Origin: Mesorhizobium prunaredense
GTDB taxonomy: Bacteria > Pseudomonadota > Alphaproteobacteria > Rhizobiales > Rhizobiaceae
Assembly: GCF_900156895.1 (NCBI RefSeq)
Contig: NZ_FTPD01000023.1
Location: 477,010 to 541,009, forward strand
Direction of reading: 5' to 3'
DNA: 64,000 nucleotides
In this document: piece after piece, positions 7,922-16,334 of the stretch
Numbering within the stretch: the stretch's first letter is position 1
Layout of the letters: each line of letters starts with the position of its first letter
Notes under the pieces: model-generated
What the model was told of the DNA's origin: nothing
What the model saw: only the letters and a program-made list of their open reading frames with translations
The model's database searches: none
Translations under genes and position numbers: made by a program

Positions 7922-8872
7922 ATGGATTTCAGTGGTTTCGATATCGCGCTTCTTGTTCTTGTCGCTCTTGTCGTGCTCGTGCTTTTCAAAGGCATCCGGA
8001 CAATCCCGCAAGGCTACAATTACACCGTCGAACGCTTTGGCCGTTATACCAAGACATTGAGCCCCGGCCTCAACCTCATCGTGCCGTTCGTCGACCGCAT
8101 CGGCGCCAAGTTGAACATGATGGAGCAGGTGCTCGACGTCCCGACCCAGGAGATCATCACCCGCGACAACGCCACCGTCGCCGTCGACGGCGTCGCCTTC
8201 TACCAGGTGCTCAACGCGGCGCAGGCTGCCTACCAGGTCGCCGGGCTGGAGAACGCCATCCTCAACCTGACGATGACCAACATCCGTACCGTGATGGGCT
8301 CGATGGACCTCGACGAGCTTTTGTCGAACCGCGACGCCATCAACGAACGCCTGCTGCGCGTCGTCGACGAGGCGGCACATCCCTGGGGCATCAAGATCAC
8401 CCGCGTCGAGATCAAGGACATCAATCCACCGGCCAATCTCGTCGAATCGATGGGGCGCCAGATGATGGCCGAGCGCAACAAGCGCGCGCAGATCCTCGAC
8501 GCCGAAGGCCTCAAGCAGTCGCAGATCCTGGAAGCCGAGGGCCGCAAGGAAGCCGCCTTCCGCGACGCCGAGGCGCGCGAACGCTCGGCCGAGGCCGAGG
8601 CCCGCGCCACCCAAGTGGTGTCGGAAGCGATCGCCAAGGGCGACGTGCAGGCGCTCAACTACTTCGTTGCGCTGAAATACACCGAAGCGCTGACCAGAAT
8701 CGGCTCTGCCACCAACAGCAAGGTCGTGCTGATGCCGATGGAAGCTTCATCATTGATCGGCACGCTCGGCGGCATCGGCGCGATCGCCAAGGAAGTTTTC
8801 GGCAGCGAGGGCACTGCCGGCACCACGCGGCAAGCTGTACGCCCGCCCGTGGTTCGTCCCAGCGAGACCTGA
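7922..8872 (+). CDS. qmcA: SPFH/Band 7 (stomatin/prohibitin-like) membrane protein, QmcA type
   Basis: Inner-membrane scaffold of the SPFH superfamily, 316 residues. One N-terminal membrane helix (about residues 7-25) is followed by the band-7 domain, beginning IPQGYNYTVERFGRYTKTLSPGLN and including DVPTQEIITRDNATV. A long Ala/Glu/Arg-rich coiled coil (about residues 180-240) and the conserved NYFVALKYTEAL segment follow; these proteins form large rings and cages in microdomains. ATG 7922 has a GAGGGAGAG site. It is followed after 4 bases by an NfeD gene, the standard partner, so the two form an operon. Confidence 0.9.
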   Translation: MDFSGFDIALLVLVALVVLVLFKGIRTIPQGYNYTVERFGRYTKTLSPGLNLIVPFVDRIGAKLNMMEQVLDVPTQEIITRDNATVAVDGVAFYQVLNAAQAAYQVAGLENAILNLTMTNIRTVMGSMDLDELLSNRDAINERLLRVVDEAAHPWGIKITRVEIKDINPPANLVESMGRQMMAERNKRAQILDAEGLKQSQILEAEGRKEAAFRDAEARERSAEAEARATQVVSEAIAKGDVQALNYFVALKYTEALTRIGSATNSKVVLMPMEASSLIGTLGGIGAIAKEVFGSEGTAGTTRQAVRPPVVRPSET

Positions 8873-8876
8873 GGCC

Positions 8877-9347
8877 ATGTTCGAACGCATCATTTCCGAA
8901 CTCGGCCCCTGGGTTTGGATGGTTCTCGGCTTCGTCCTCCTGGTGATGGAGGTCGTCGCACCGGGCATATTCATGCTGTGGATCGGCATCGCCGCGCTGC
9001 TGATCGGCGTGGTGTCCCTGCTCATCTGGGGCGCGGACTTCTGGACCTGGCAGATCCAGGTTCTCGCTTTCCTGGCGATGTCGCTGGTTTCAACCTATGT
9101 CGGCAAGAGACTGGTGGGTGGGCGCGATGATGGCACCGATCAGCCACTGCTCAACCGCCGCGGCGAACAAATGATCGGCAGGATGGCGACGCTGGCCGAG
9201 CCGATCAAGGACGGCCGCGGCCGCATAAAGCTGGGCGACACGCTATGGCGCGTCTCAGGCCCCGACCTGCCGGCCGGCACGCAGGTGCGCGTGACGGGCG
9301 CGGCCGACACCGATCTGGAACTGACGGTCGAGGCGGTCCTGGACTGA
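8877..9347 (+). CDS. NfeD-family membrane protein
   Basis: Short NfeD protein of 156 residues. Three or so hydrophobic helices occupy residues 10-75 (WVWMVLGFVLLVMEVVAPG, then two more), and a C-terminal OB-fold domain (about 95-156) begins MATLAEPIKDGRGRIKLGDTLWRVSG. Such proteins pair with SPFH proteins and are thought to recruit or stabilise them in membrane microdomains. It lies 4 bases behind the qmcA-like gene with its own TGAGG site, so the pair is co-transcribed. A weak terminator follows. Confidence 0.88.
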   Translation: MFERIISELGPWVWMVLGFVLLVMEVVAPGIFMLWIGIAALLIGVVSLLIWGADFWTWQIQVLAFLAMSLVSTYVGKRLVGGRDDGTDQPLLNRRGEQMIGRMATLAEPIKDGRGRIKLGDTLWRVSGPDLPAGTQVRVTGAADTDLELTVEAVLD

Positions 9348-9348
9348 T

Positions 9349-9374
9349 CCCACCATCTCGGTGGGCGACTTTTC
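9349..9374. terminator. Weak hairpin between convergent nfeD and kdsD
   Basis: CCCACC (9349-9354) pairs with GGTGGG (9360-9365), followed by CGACTTTTC. It is the only termination-like structure in the 45-base gap. Confidence 0.5.
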
Positions 9375-9392
9375 AAACAGGCCTGATGTCTC

Positions 9393-10394
9393 TCAGGCCG
9401 CGCCGATGCGCAGCAGATCGTGCAGATGGACAAGTCCGACCGGCCGTCTGCCTTCGACAACCATCAGGCTGGAGATGGTCGAACTGTTGATCGTCTGCAG
9501 CGCGGTCGCCACCAGCGTATCCGGTCCGGCCGTCTTCGGCTCCTTGGTCATGACCTGATCGACGCTCATCGCCAGAAGATTGCTGCCGATGTGGCGCCTG
9601 ATGTCGCCGTCGGTGATGATGCCGATCAGCGCACCATCCGCAGCGGTTATCGCCACGCAGCCAAACCCCTTGCGCGACAATTCGAGGATCGCTTCGTGCA
9701 TTCCAGTGCCGGAAGGCACCAGCGGCAGCCTGTCGCCGACATGCATGATGTCGCGGATCTGCGTCAGATTGGCGCCAAGTTGCCCACCGGGATGGAAGGT
9801 GCGGAAATGATCCGGCGTGAAGCCGCGCGCTTCGAGCAACGCGATGGCCAGTGCATCGCCGATCACCAGTTGCAGCAGCGTCGATGTCGTCGGCGCCAGG
9901 CCGTGCGGGCAGGCTTCCGGCGCACGCGGCAGCAAAAGCACCACATCGGCCGCCCGCGCCAGCGCCGATCGCTCTCCGGCGGTGACTGCGATCAGCGGAA
10001 TCGAGAAGCGCCTGGAATAGGCGATGATGCCCTTGAGCTCGCGGCTCTCGCCCGACCACGACATGGCGATGATGGCGTCGTCCCTGGCGATCATGCCGAG
10101 GTCGCCATGATTGGCTTCGGCAGAATGGACGAAGAAAGCCGGCGTGCCGGTCGAGGCGAGCGTCGCCGCGATCTTTGAGCCGATATGGCCGCTCTTGCCA
10201 ACGCCGGTGACGATGACGCGGCCCGCGATATGCGACACCATATCGACGGCGCGCGCGAACGGTTCGGTCAATCCGTTTTCGAGCGCGGCCGCCAGCGCCG
10301 CGACACCGGCCTGCTCGGTCGCTACCGTTCTAAGCGCCGAGGCGATCGAAGCCTGCCCATCGAGCCGCTTCTTGTCTGGGGATCCCGCATGCAT
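9393..10394 (-). CDS. kdsD: D-arabinose 5-phosphate isomerase (KpsF/GutQ/KdsD family)
   Basis: Converts ribulose 5-phosphate to arabinose 5-phosphate, the first committed step to KDO for lipopolysaccharide or KDO-containing capsule. The 333 residues show an N-terminal SIS sugar-isomerase domain (about 45-180) with VTGVGKSGHIGSKIAATL, HSAEANHGDLGM and SWSGES, then two CBS repeats (about 210-330) with IGIITDGDIRR and VGLVHLHDLLR. AptTSTLLQ-type residues near 170 match the family's TTST motif. It is divergent from the outer-membrane barrel gene, separated by about 160 bases. The start is the first ATG in frame; the ribosome site is weak. Confidence 0.92.
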   Translation of the reverse strand: MHAGSPDKKRLDGQASIASALRTVATEQAGVAALAAALENGLTEPFARAVDMVSHIAGRVIVTGVGKSGHIGSKIAATLASTGTPAFFVHSAEANHGDLGMIARDDAIIAMSWSGESRELKGIIAYSRRFSIPLIAVTAGERSALARAADVVLLLPRAPEACPHGLAPTTSTLLQLVIGDALAIALLEARGFTPDHFRTFHPGGQLGANLTQIRDIMHVGDRLPLVPSGTGMHEAILELSRKGFGCVAITAADGALIGIITDGDIRRHIGSNLLAMSVDQVMTKEPKTAGPDTLVATALQTINSSTISSLMVVEGRRPVGLVHLHDLLRIGAA

Positions 10395-10490
10395 GGCTGA
10401 TGCGATTAGCGCTTTGCCGCGCGCCTGTCCAACGGAATTGCCATCGGGTAGCTATCCAGTGGGCTTTGATCGACCCCCGCTCAACCCCCC

Positions 10491-10499
10491 GTTAACCAT
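10491..10499. promoter_or_regulatory. CtrA-type half site GTTAACCAT
   Basis: GTTAACCAT matches the TTAACCAT half-site recognised by the cell-cycle regulator CtrA in alphaproteobacteria. It lies about 60 bases before the outer-membrane barrel start. The second TTAA box is not properly spaced, so binding is only possible. Confidence 0.3.
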
Positions 10500-10555
10500 C
10501 CCCATTTACGGTTCGGTAAGTATGGCGCGCGTGCGCCGCGCAAGCAGTGGTGGCG

Positions 10556-12298
10556 ATGTCCGGGGCCCAGCCTGAAAAGAAAAGAGGACGAAACGGTAAG
10601 ACGGTCTGCGCCTTGCTGCTGGCGACCAGCGTCTTCGCCTTGCTGCGGCCTGCGCAGCCCTATGCCCAGGTAACCGAGCTGCGCGGCGAGGTTTCGGAAT
10701 CGGCAATTCTGGACGACCAGCAAAGCAAGACCAGGCAGTTGAGCCTAGCCAGCGCCCAGGATCAGACGGCACAGGCCGGCGCGGCTACCCAGAGCAATGC
10801 GCCGGCGCCCATCTATCAGCCGGCCAGCCCGGGCGCCGTGCAGGACGACGACACGGCACCCGCGACCGGCAGCATTTTTGATCCGCCGGAAGCCACCGAC
10901 GATGCGTTTGCGGACACGCCCGCTCCAATCCCGTCGCGCCGGCCATCGAGCGTAACGCAACGCGCAGCCGATCAGGAGGAGGCCGCCGAGACACAAGCCG
11001 CCGCCGCGACTGCGGCCACGACGGACGACGAGGACACCGCCGAGACGGACCAGGACCCAATCAATTCCCGTGCCGTGACCATCGATTCCACCGACAGGCA
11101 GCAGCTTGATCCGGGCGCCGAGCGCGCCGAAGCCATCGAAGGTCAGGACAGGAGGACCGAGGACGACCCGTTCGCCGCCACCGGCATCAAACTCGGCTCC
11201 TTCGTGATCAGGCCGACGCTCGAGCAAGGCCTGACGGCGTCGTCGAATGCCGATTCAAGCACCGAAGGCAAACCGGCCCTGCTGTCCGAAACGGCGCTGC
11301 GCTTCAATGCCATCACCGACTGGCGGGAGAATTCGGCTGTCATCGACGGCTATGGCATCTTTCTCAAGACCATATCGGGCGACGAGGTTGAGGAGGCACG
11401 GGGCCGTGTCGATGGCACGCTCGATGTCGACCTCGACAACGATCTGCGCGCTATCGCCAGCCTTGGTTATGAGGCGGCGCCGGAAACGGCTTCCTCGCCG
11501 GTCGTCATCGAAGGCACCGTCGAGCAGCCGGTGCGCCAGAGCATCAACGGCAGCCTCGCGGTCGAGAAGGATACCGGCAAGATGCGCTTCGCCCTGACCG
11601 GCGCAGTCGAGCACGACATCTACGGCGACGCCAAGCTTTCGACGGGCGGAACGCTGTCGCAGAAAGACCGTGACTCGACGCTCTATACCGCCACCTTGCG
11701 CACCGGCTACGAGATTTCCCCCGCTATCACCCCCTTCACCGAAATCGAAATCGGCCGCCGCATCTATGATTTGCGCGTCGACAGCAACGGTTTCGAACGA
11801 TCCTCGACGGGACTTGGGGTTCGGGCCGGCGCCGATCTCGACCTCGGCGAGAAGCTTGCCGGCGAATTCTCGGCCGGCTGGCTGCGGGAGGCGTTCGACG
11901 ACGACCGGCTGCCGGCAATTTCGGGTGCCACGGTGAACGCCGACCTCAGATGGTCGCCGGAACGCGGCACCACGATCGGCCTCATCGGACAAACGACCGT
12001 CGAGGGCACGACAACCCCCGACGAAAGCGGCGACATCCTTTACTCCGGCCTCCTGACGGGCGAGCGGGAAATCCGCGCCAACCTGATCGGGAACGCAGCT
12101 CTCGGCGTGGGCTGGCGCGACTACGTCGGGTCCGATGGCCATGATCTGATACTGAGCGCCGAGGCCGGACTGACATGGTGGCTGAACCGATATGCCGGAC
12201 TGACCACCCGCGCCAGAACTGAAAAACAGACCAGCAACCTGGAGGGTCGCGACTACGCCGCCCACAGCATCTTTGTCGGGGTGACGCTGCAGCCGTAA
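10556..12298 (+). CDS. Outer membrane beta-barrel protein with acidic disordered N-terminal region
   Basis: Secreted outer-membrane protein of 580 residues. A basic N-terminus (KKRGRNGK) and a hydrophobic stretch ending AQPYAQV suggest a signal peptide. About 190 residues rich in Ala, Asp, Glu, Thr and Gln follow, likely disordered. From about residue 200 (GIKLGSFVIRPTLEQGLTASSNADS) there is a run of alternating amphipathic strands typical of the outer-membrane barrel family often annotated as BBP2/OMP_b-brl. Function is unknown. I preferred ATG 10556 to an in-frame GTG at 10547; neither has a strong ribosome site. Galactose/UDP-sugar and murein genes lie next door, giving an envelope context. 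Confidence 0.75.
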   Translation: MSGAQPEKKRGRNGKTVCALLLATSVFALLRPAQPYAQVTELRGEVSESAILDDQQSKTRQLSLASAQDQTAQAGAATQSNAPAPIYQPASPGAVQDDDTAPATGSIFDPPEATDDAFADTPAPIPSRRPSSVTQRAADQEEAAETQAAAATAATTDDEDTAETDQDPINSRAVTIDSTDRQQLDPGAERAEAIEGQDRRTEDDPFAATGIKLGSFVIRPTLEQGLTASSNADSSTEGKPALLSETALRFNAITDWRENSAVIDGYGIFLKTISGDEVEEARGRVDGTLDVDLDNDLRAIASLGYEAAPETASSPVVIEGTVEQPVRQSINGSLAVEKDTGKMRFALTGAVEHDIYGDAKLSTGGTLSQKDRDSTLYTATLRTGYEISPAITPFTEIEIGRRIYDLRVDSNGFERSSTGLGVRAGADLDLGEKLAGEFSAGWLREAFDDDRLPAISGATVNADLRWSPERGTTIGLIGQTTVEGTTTPDESGDILYSGLLTGEREIRANLIGNAALGVGWRDYVGSDGHDLILSAEAGLTWWLNRYAGLTTRARTEKQTSNLEGRDYAAHSIFVGVTLQP

Positions 12299-12372
12299 AC
12301 CAAGCCGTTGGAGGTTTGGGGCATGTCGAGATTCAAGTCAGGCCGTGGCGGGAACGGTGGTTTCGAGAAACC

Positions 12373-12448
12373 TTGTTTTATGCCTGTCGTTATCGCAAAA
12401 CCGCTGCGCACCCTCGGCTCGAGGGCATGCCTTTGCGCGCATGCATTA
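12373..12448 (+). repeat. Interspersed repeat, family A, copy 1 (diverged, with central hairpin insert)
   Basis: It contains TGTCGTTATCGCAAAACCGCTG followed by a short GC-rich hairpin and TTTGCGCGCATGCATTA. The first core is shared with copies at 16186-16262 and, inverted, at 23048-23125. It fills the gap between the convergent barrel gene and galU. Confidence 0.8.
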
Positions 12449-12456
12449 GCCCGGGG

Positions 12457-13362
12457 TTAGAACGCCGCGCCCCGCTGCTCTGACGGTTTCATCTCGTCGA
12501 GAAGCTTGCTGATAACGCCCGCCATGCGTCCGTTTATGTCGCTGCGCCACAGCGCGAAGGCGACGTTGGCCTCGACAAAGCCTTCCGGCGATCCGCAATC
12601 GAAGGTGCGCCCCCGGTAGTGGCAGCCATAGAAGGGCTGCTGCTTCTCCAGCTTCAGCATCGCATCGGTGAGTTGTATCTCGTTGCCGGCGCCCTTCTCC
12701 TGGCCTTCGAGTATCCCAAATATCTCCGGCTGCAGGATGTAGCGCCCGTTGATGTATAGATTGGAGGGTGCCGTGCCGGTCTTCGGCTTCTCCACCATGC
12801 CGGTAATGCGGAAACCGTGATGCGTATCCTCGCCGCGGCCGACGATGCCGTATTTATGGGCCTCGGCGGGGTCGCATTCCTGAACCGCAACGATGTTGTT
12901 GCCGGTCTCGGCATAAAGCTCGACCATCTCCTTCATGCAGCTTTTTTCAGACTGCATGATCATATCGGGCAAAAGCAGCGCGAAGGGCTCGTCGCCGACC
13001 AGCTCGCGGGCACACCAGACGGCATGGCCAAGGCCAAGCGGCACCTGCTGGCGGGTGAAGCTGGTCTGCCCTGGCGAAGGTTGCAGCCGCTGCAGGCGGG
13101 CGAGCTCGTCGTCCTTGCCGCGCTGGGCGAGCGTGTCATAGAGTTCGAACTGAACGTCGAAATGGTCCTCGATGACCGCCTTGTTGCGTCCGGTCACGAA
13201 GATGAAATGCTCGATGCCGGCTTCGCGTGCCTCGTCGACCACATACTGGATGACTGGCCTGTCGACGACGGTCAGCATTTCCTTGGGTATGGCCTTGGTG
13301 GCCGGGAGAAAACGCGTGCCGAGGCCAGCAACCGGGAAAACTGCCTTGCGAACTCTCTTCAT
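12457..13362 (-). CDS. galU: UTP--glucose-1-phosphate uridylyltransferase
   Basis: Makes UDP-glucose from UTP and glucose 1-phosphate, the precursor for exopolysaccharide, cyclic glucans and LPS. The 301 residues carry the nucleotidyltransferase N-terminus (VRKAVFPVAGLGTRFLPATK), PVIQYVVDEA, FALLLPDMI, MVEKPKTGTAPSNLYINGRY and GNEIQLTDAM, all GalU hallmarks. It is convergent with the barrel gene and divergent from the transglycosylase. ATG 13362 agrees with the family N-terminus. Confidence 0.95.
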   Translation of the reverse strand: MKRVRKAVFPVAGLGTRFLPATKAIPKEMLTVVDRPVIQYVVDEAREAGIEHFIFVTGRNKAVIEDHFDVQFELYDTLAQRGKDDELARLQRLQPSPGQTSFTRQQVPLGLGHAVWCARELVGDEPFALLLPDMIMQSEKSCMKEMVELYAETGNNIVAVQECDPAEAHKYGIVGRGEDTHHGFRITGMVEKPKTGTAPSNLYINGRYILQPEIFGILEGQEKGAGNEIQLTDAMLKLEKQQPFYGCHYRGRTFDCGSPEGFVEANVAFALWRSDINGRMAGVISKLLDEMKPSEQRGAAF

Positions 13363-13574
13363 GCTGTCAAATATCCGCTTCTATGGTTGTTCGGCAATCC
13401 CGCTTCAAGACATTTTCGTGCCGGAATCTGGGATTATGGAACGGCTGGTCAGAAAAAATCTGTAGTCCGTAAAGCACCAGCCCGCCTTTTCGTTCCCAAC
13501 GGCACCTATGGTAAACTAAATGCTAACCGGGTTCGGCGATGAATGATCTTCCTGTGATGAAGAAGGAGGAAAAG

Positions 13575-14801
13575 ATGTCCGTTCGCGACGCCGCAAAGCG
13601 CTTCACCAGCATCGTTGCGGCCGCCAGCCTTTCGTTTGCCTTGCTGATGCCCACCGGATCGGCTTTTGCCGACGCCGGTTTCCGGCAATGGGTGGCGAGC
13701 TTCCGCGCCACCGCGGTGCGCAGCGGCGTTTCCGGCGCCGTTTACGACCGCGCATTCGAGGGCATCAGCGATGCCGACCCGGTCGTGCTGGAAAAAGCGC
13801 GTTATCAACCCGAATTCACCGCGCCCGCCTGGGACTATTTCGACAACCGCGTCCATGACCAGTCGGTCGCTGTTGGCAAGCAGATGGCCAGGAAGTGGAA
13901 GCCGTGGCTGGACAGGATCGAGGCAAGATACGGCGTCGACCGTCACATCCTGCTGGCAATCTGGTCGATGGAATCGAACTACGGCGAAATCCTCAAGCGC
14001 GACGATGTCATGCGCAACGTCGTGCGTTCGCTGGCCACGCTTGGCTATGCCGATTCGAGACGATCGAAATTTGCCCGCACGCAGTTGATCGCGGCGCTGA
14101 AGATCCTGCAAAGGGGCGACATCGATAAAAGCCACCTCAGTGGCTCATGGGCCGGCGCCATGGGCCATACCCAGTTCATTCCCACCAGCTATCAGGCCTA
14201 TGCGGTCGACATGGACGGCGACGGCAAGCGCGACATCTGGAATTCGATTCCCGATGCATTGGCAACGGCCGCCAATCTGCTCAGGAAGAACGGCTGGCAG
14301 GCCGGCAAGACCTGGGGCTATGAAGTCAGCCTCCCCGACGGAAAGAAGTTCCCGGCCGGATCGAAGTCGTTGTCGCAATGGCAAGCGCTGGGTGTCACGC
14401 GTGTCAACGGCAAGCCGTTCAAGAATAGTGCGGAGAAGGCCACGCTGAAGGTGCCAGGCGGCCGCGGCGGCCCGGCTTTCCTGATGGTCAAGAATTTTTC
14501 GGTCATCAAGCGCTACAACAATGCCGACAAATATGCGGTTGCCGTCGGCCTTCTTGCCGACGAAATCGCCGGCTATGGCGGGCTTGTGCAGGACTGGAAG
14601 CGGCCTTTCACGAAGCTCTCCTTCGAGGAGAGGCAGGAGCTTCAGCAACGGCTTTCCCAGTACGGCTACTACGACGGCAAGTTCGACGGCAAGATCGGCG
14701 AGGGATCGAGAGCCGCCATCATGGCCTTCCAGGCAAAGGCTGGCTTGACCCAGGACGGACATCCGAGCATGGAAGTGCTCAAATCGCTCAGGCAGAACTA
14801 G
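13575..14801 (+). CDS. mltB: Membrane-bound/periplasmic lytic murein transglycosylase B with peptidoglycan-binding domain
   Basis: Cleaves glycan strands of murein with formation of 1,6-anhydro-muramic ends. The 408 residues have a signal peptide (SIVAAASLSFALL... ending SAFA), an SLT/MltB-type domain with the catalytic Glu at about residue 133 (IWSMESNYG), GAMGHTQFIPTSY and DMDGDGKRDIW, and a C-terminal PG_binding_1 domain (about 340-408; RLSQYGYYDGKFDGKIG). I chose ATG 13575 over ATGs at 13539 and 13557 because AAGGAGGA lies 5-12 bases upstream and a clean signal peptide results; no lipobox is seen. It stands alone, divergent from galU. Confidence 0.9.
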   Translation: MSVRDAAKRFTSIVAAASLSFALLMPTGSAFADAGFRQWVASFRATAVRSGVSGAVYDRAFEGISDADPVVLEKARYQPEFTAPAWDYFDNRVHDQSVAVGKQMARKWKPWLDRIEARYGVDRHILLAIWSMESNYGEILKRDDVMRNVVRSLATLGYADSRRSKFARTQLIAALKILQRGDIDKSHLSGSWAGAMGHTQFIPTSYQAYAVDMDGDGKRDIWNSIPDALATAANLLRKNGWQAGKTWGYEVSLPDGKKFPAGSKSLSQWQALGVTRVNGKPFKNSAEKATLKVPGGRGGPAFLMVKNFSVIKRYNNADKYAVAVGLLADEIAGYGGLVQDWKRPFTKLSFEERQELQQRLSQYGYYDGKFDGKIGEGSRAAIMAFQAKAGLTQDGHPSMEVLKSLRQN

Positions 14802-14821
14802 CCTCGCATAGGGCAGACCTG

Positions 14822-14862
14822 GAGCATCGGACCCAAACCGGTTTTGAGGAAATCCGATGCTC
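14822..14862. repeat. Palindromic intergenic repeat, possible terminator after mltB
   Basis: GAGCATCGGA (14822-14831) is exactly complementary to TCCGATGCTC (14853-14862), with an inner CCGGTTTTG section. It has the look of a common Mesorhizobium repeat. No T-run follows, so transcription termination is uncertain. Confidence 0.6.
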
Positions 14863-14927
14863 AACTAAGATAGAGCGGCGGCACGGTTGTATCAGCGTCC
14901 GGCGCTCTTAAGGGATGGAGACGGTAA

Positions 14928-16163
14928 TTGGTTTCGGCTGCGCGTATCCGTGTGATCCTTCGTCGCGTGCCGATCCTGATTCTGGCTATTGCCGTTCTGG
15001 CCGTCAGCACTGCCGCCGTCTTTCACACGCCGGCCGTGGCGCAGGAAGAACAAAGGCGTGGCTGGTCGCTGCGCGACTTGTTGTTTCTGCGCCGAAGCGA
15101 GCGAGTGGAGCCGCCGCGACTGATTCAGCCGCGAGTGATTCAGAGGATCGGGCCGCGGAAGCCAAAAGTCAGAAAGCCGCGTGCCGCGCCGCGCCGGCCG
15201 GCTGAGCCGGCAGCCCCCATTGTCGAGAAGGCGCCGGATGCCCGCACCGTTCTGGTGGTCGGCGATTTCATGGCGACCGGCCTCGCCGAAGGTCTCGATA
15301 CCGCCTTTGCCGAAAACAACAAGGTCAGGATCGTCGTCCGCAGCAACGGTTCGTCCGGTTTCGTGCGTGACGATTTCTACAACTGGCCCGAACAGATCAA
15401 GTCGCTGATCGAGACCGAAAAGCCCGCGGCCGTGATCGTCATGCTGGGTTCCAACGATCGGCAGCAGATGCGCGTGAACGGTGAACGCGAACAGCCACGG
15501 TCCGAAGAGTGGACCAAGGAGTACGAACGCCGTACCGAAGCGTTCGGCAAGGCCATCGCATCGGCCAAGGTGCCGTATCTGTGGGTCGGCATGCCGGCCT
15601 TCAAGGCGCCGAAGATGACCTCCGACATGCTGGCTTTCAACGACATCTACCGCTCGACGGCCGAGAGCCATGGCGGCGAATTCGTCGACATCTGGGACGG
15701 TTTCGTCGACGAGGAAGGCGCCTTTGTTACCAGCGGGCCTGATATCAACGGCCAGCCGGTGCGCCTGCGCACCGACGACGGCATCCGTGTGTCGAAAGCC
15801 GGCAAACGCAAGCTCGCCTTCTATGCCGAAAAACCCTTGATGAAGATCCTTGGAATGACCGCGCCCCCGGGCACACTGGCAGCTTATGCGCCAGCCGGCG
15901 CTCCCGTCGAGGCGCCGGCGCCGACACCCATGGCCGTCGATCGCACCGTGCCGATGCTGCTCAACGATCCGGCACTCGACGGCGGTACGGAACTTCTCGG
16001 CGCCGCAGCGCCGGCAAAGGCGGACGGGCCCGGCGAAAAACTCGTCGTCGAGGGCAAGGTATCAGCTGCTTCGCCCGGACGCGCCGACGATTTCTCCTGG
16101 CCGCCAAGGAAGCAGCCTGCGGCGGCGGCCGTGCCCGAAACGACCACGGCGATCACTCCCTAA
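14928..16163 (+). CDS. DUF459 SGNH-hydrolase family protein, exported
   Basis: Exported protein of 411 residues related to the DUF459/SGNH group, whose members are esterases or acyltransferases acting on envelope glycans. It begins with a basic, then hydrophobic segment (RRVPILILAIAVLAVSTAAVF), probably a signal anchor or signal peptide. A proline/arginine-rich stretch follows (about 50-100), then the SGNH domain (about 105-310) with VLVVGDFMATGLAEGL (block I, Asp in place of Ser), SNGSSGFVRDDFYNW, VIVMLGSNDRQQM and the late WVGMPAFK segments. The tail is rich in Ala and Pro. I chose the TTG at 14928, preceded by GGGATGGAG; no ATG in frame fits. Confidence 0.75.
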   Translation: MVSAARIRVILRRVPILILAIAVLAVSTAAVFHTPAVAQEEQRRGWSLRDLLFLRRSERVEPPRLIQPRVIQRIGPRKPKVRKPRAAPRRPAEPAAPIVEKAPDARTVLVVGDFMATGLAEGLDTAFAENNKVRIVVRSNGSSGFVRDDFYNWPEQIKSLIETEKPAAVIVMLGSNDRQQMRVNGEREQPRSEEWTKEYERRTEAFGKAIASAKVPYLWVGMPAFKAPKMTSDMLAFNDIYRSTAESHGGEFVDIWDGFVDEEGAFVTSGPDINGQPVRLRTDDGIRVSKAGKRKLAFYAEKPLMKILGMTAPPGTLAAYAPAGAPVEAPAPTPMAVDRTVPMLLNDPALDGGTELLGAAAPAKADGPGEKLVVEGKVSAASPGRADDFSWPPRKQPAAAAVPETTTAITP

Positions 16164-16185
16164 AGCCGTCGCGTGTGACCGGCCT

Positions 16186-16262
16186 CATGCGACGCGCTTT
16201 AGGTTGTTGTTTAAGCATGTCGTTATCGCAAAACCGCTGCACACTTTTGCGCGACATGCATT
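16186..16262 (+). repeat. Interspersed repeat, family A, copy 2
   Basis: The block starts CATGCGACGCGCTTTAGG, contains TGTCGTTATCGCAAAACCGC and ends TTTGCGCGACATGCATT. Almost the same 77-base sequence occurs in inverted orientation at 23048-23125, on the other side of gltDB. Nothing else is visible in the DUF459-gltD gap. Confidence 0.9.
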
Positions 16263-16334
16263 AAACCTGCTCCGGGCGCCGGCAGCGCAGAAAACGCCCT
16301 CAGATGGCCGCGGGAGTAGAGTTTCCAAACGGTC

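Noticed and set aside
12373..12448. Rho-independent terminator between the barrel gene and galU
   Set aside because: The structure is a repeat-family copy; no stem is followed by a T-run on either strand.
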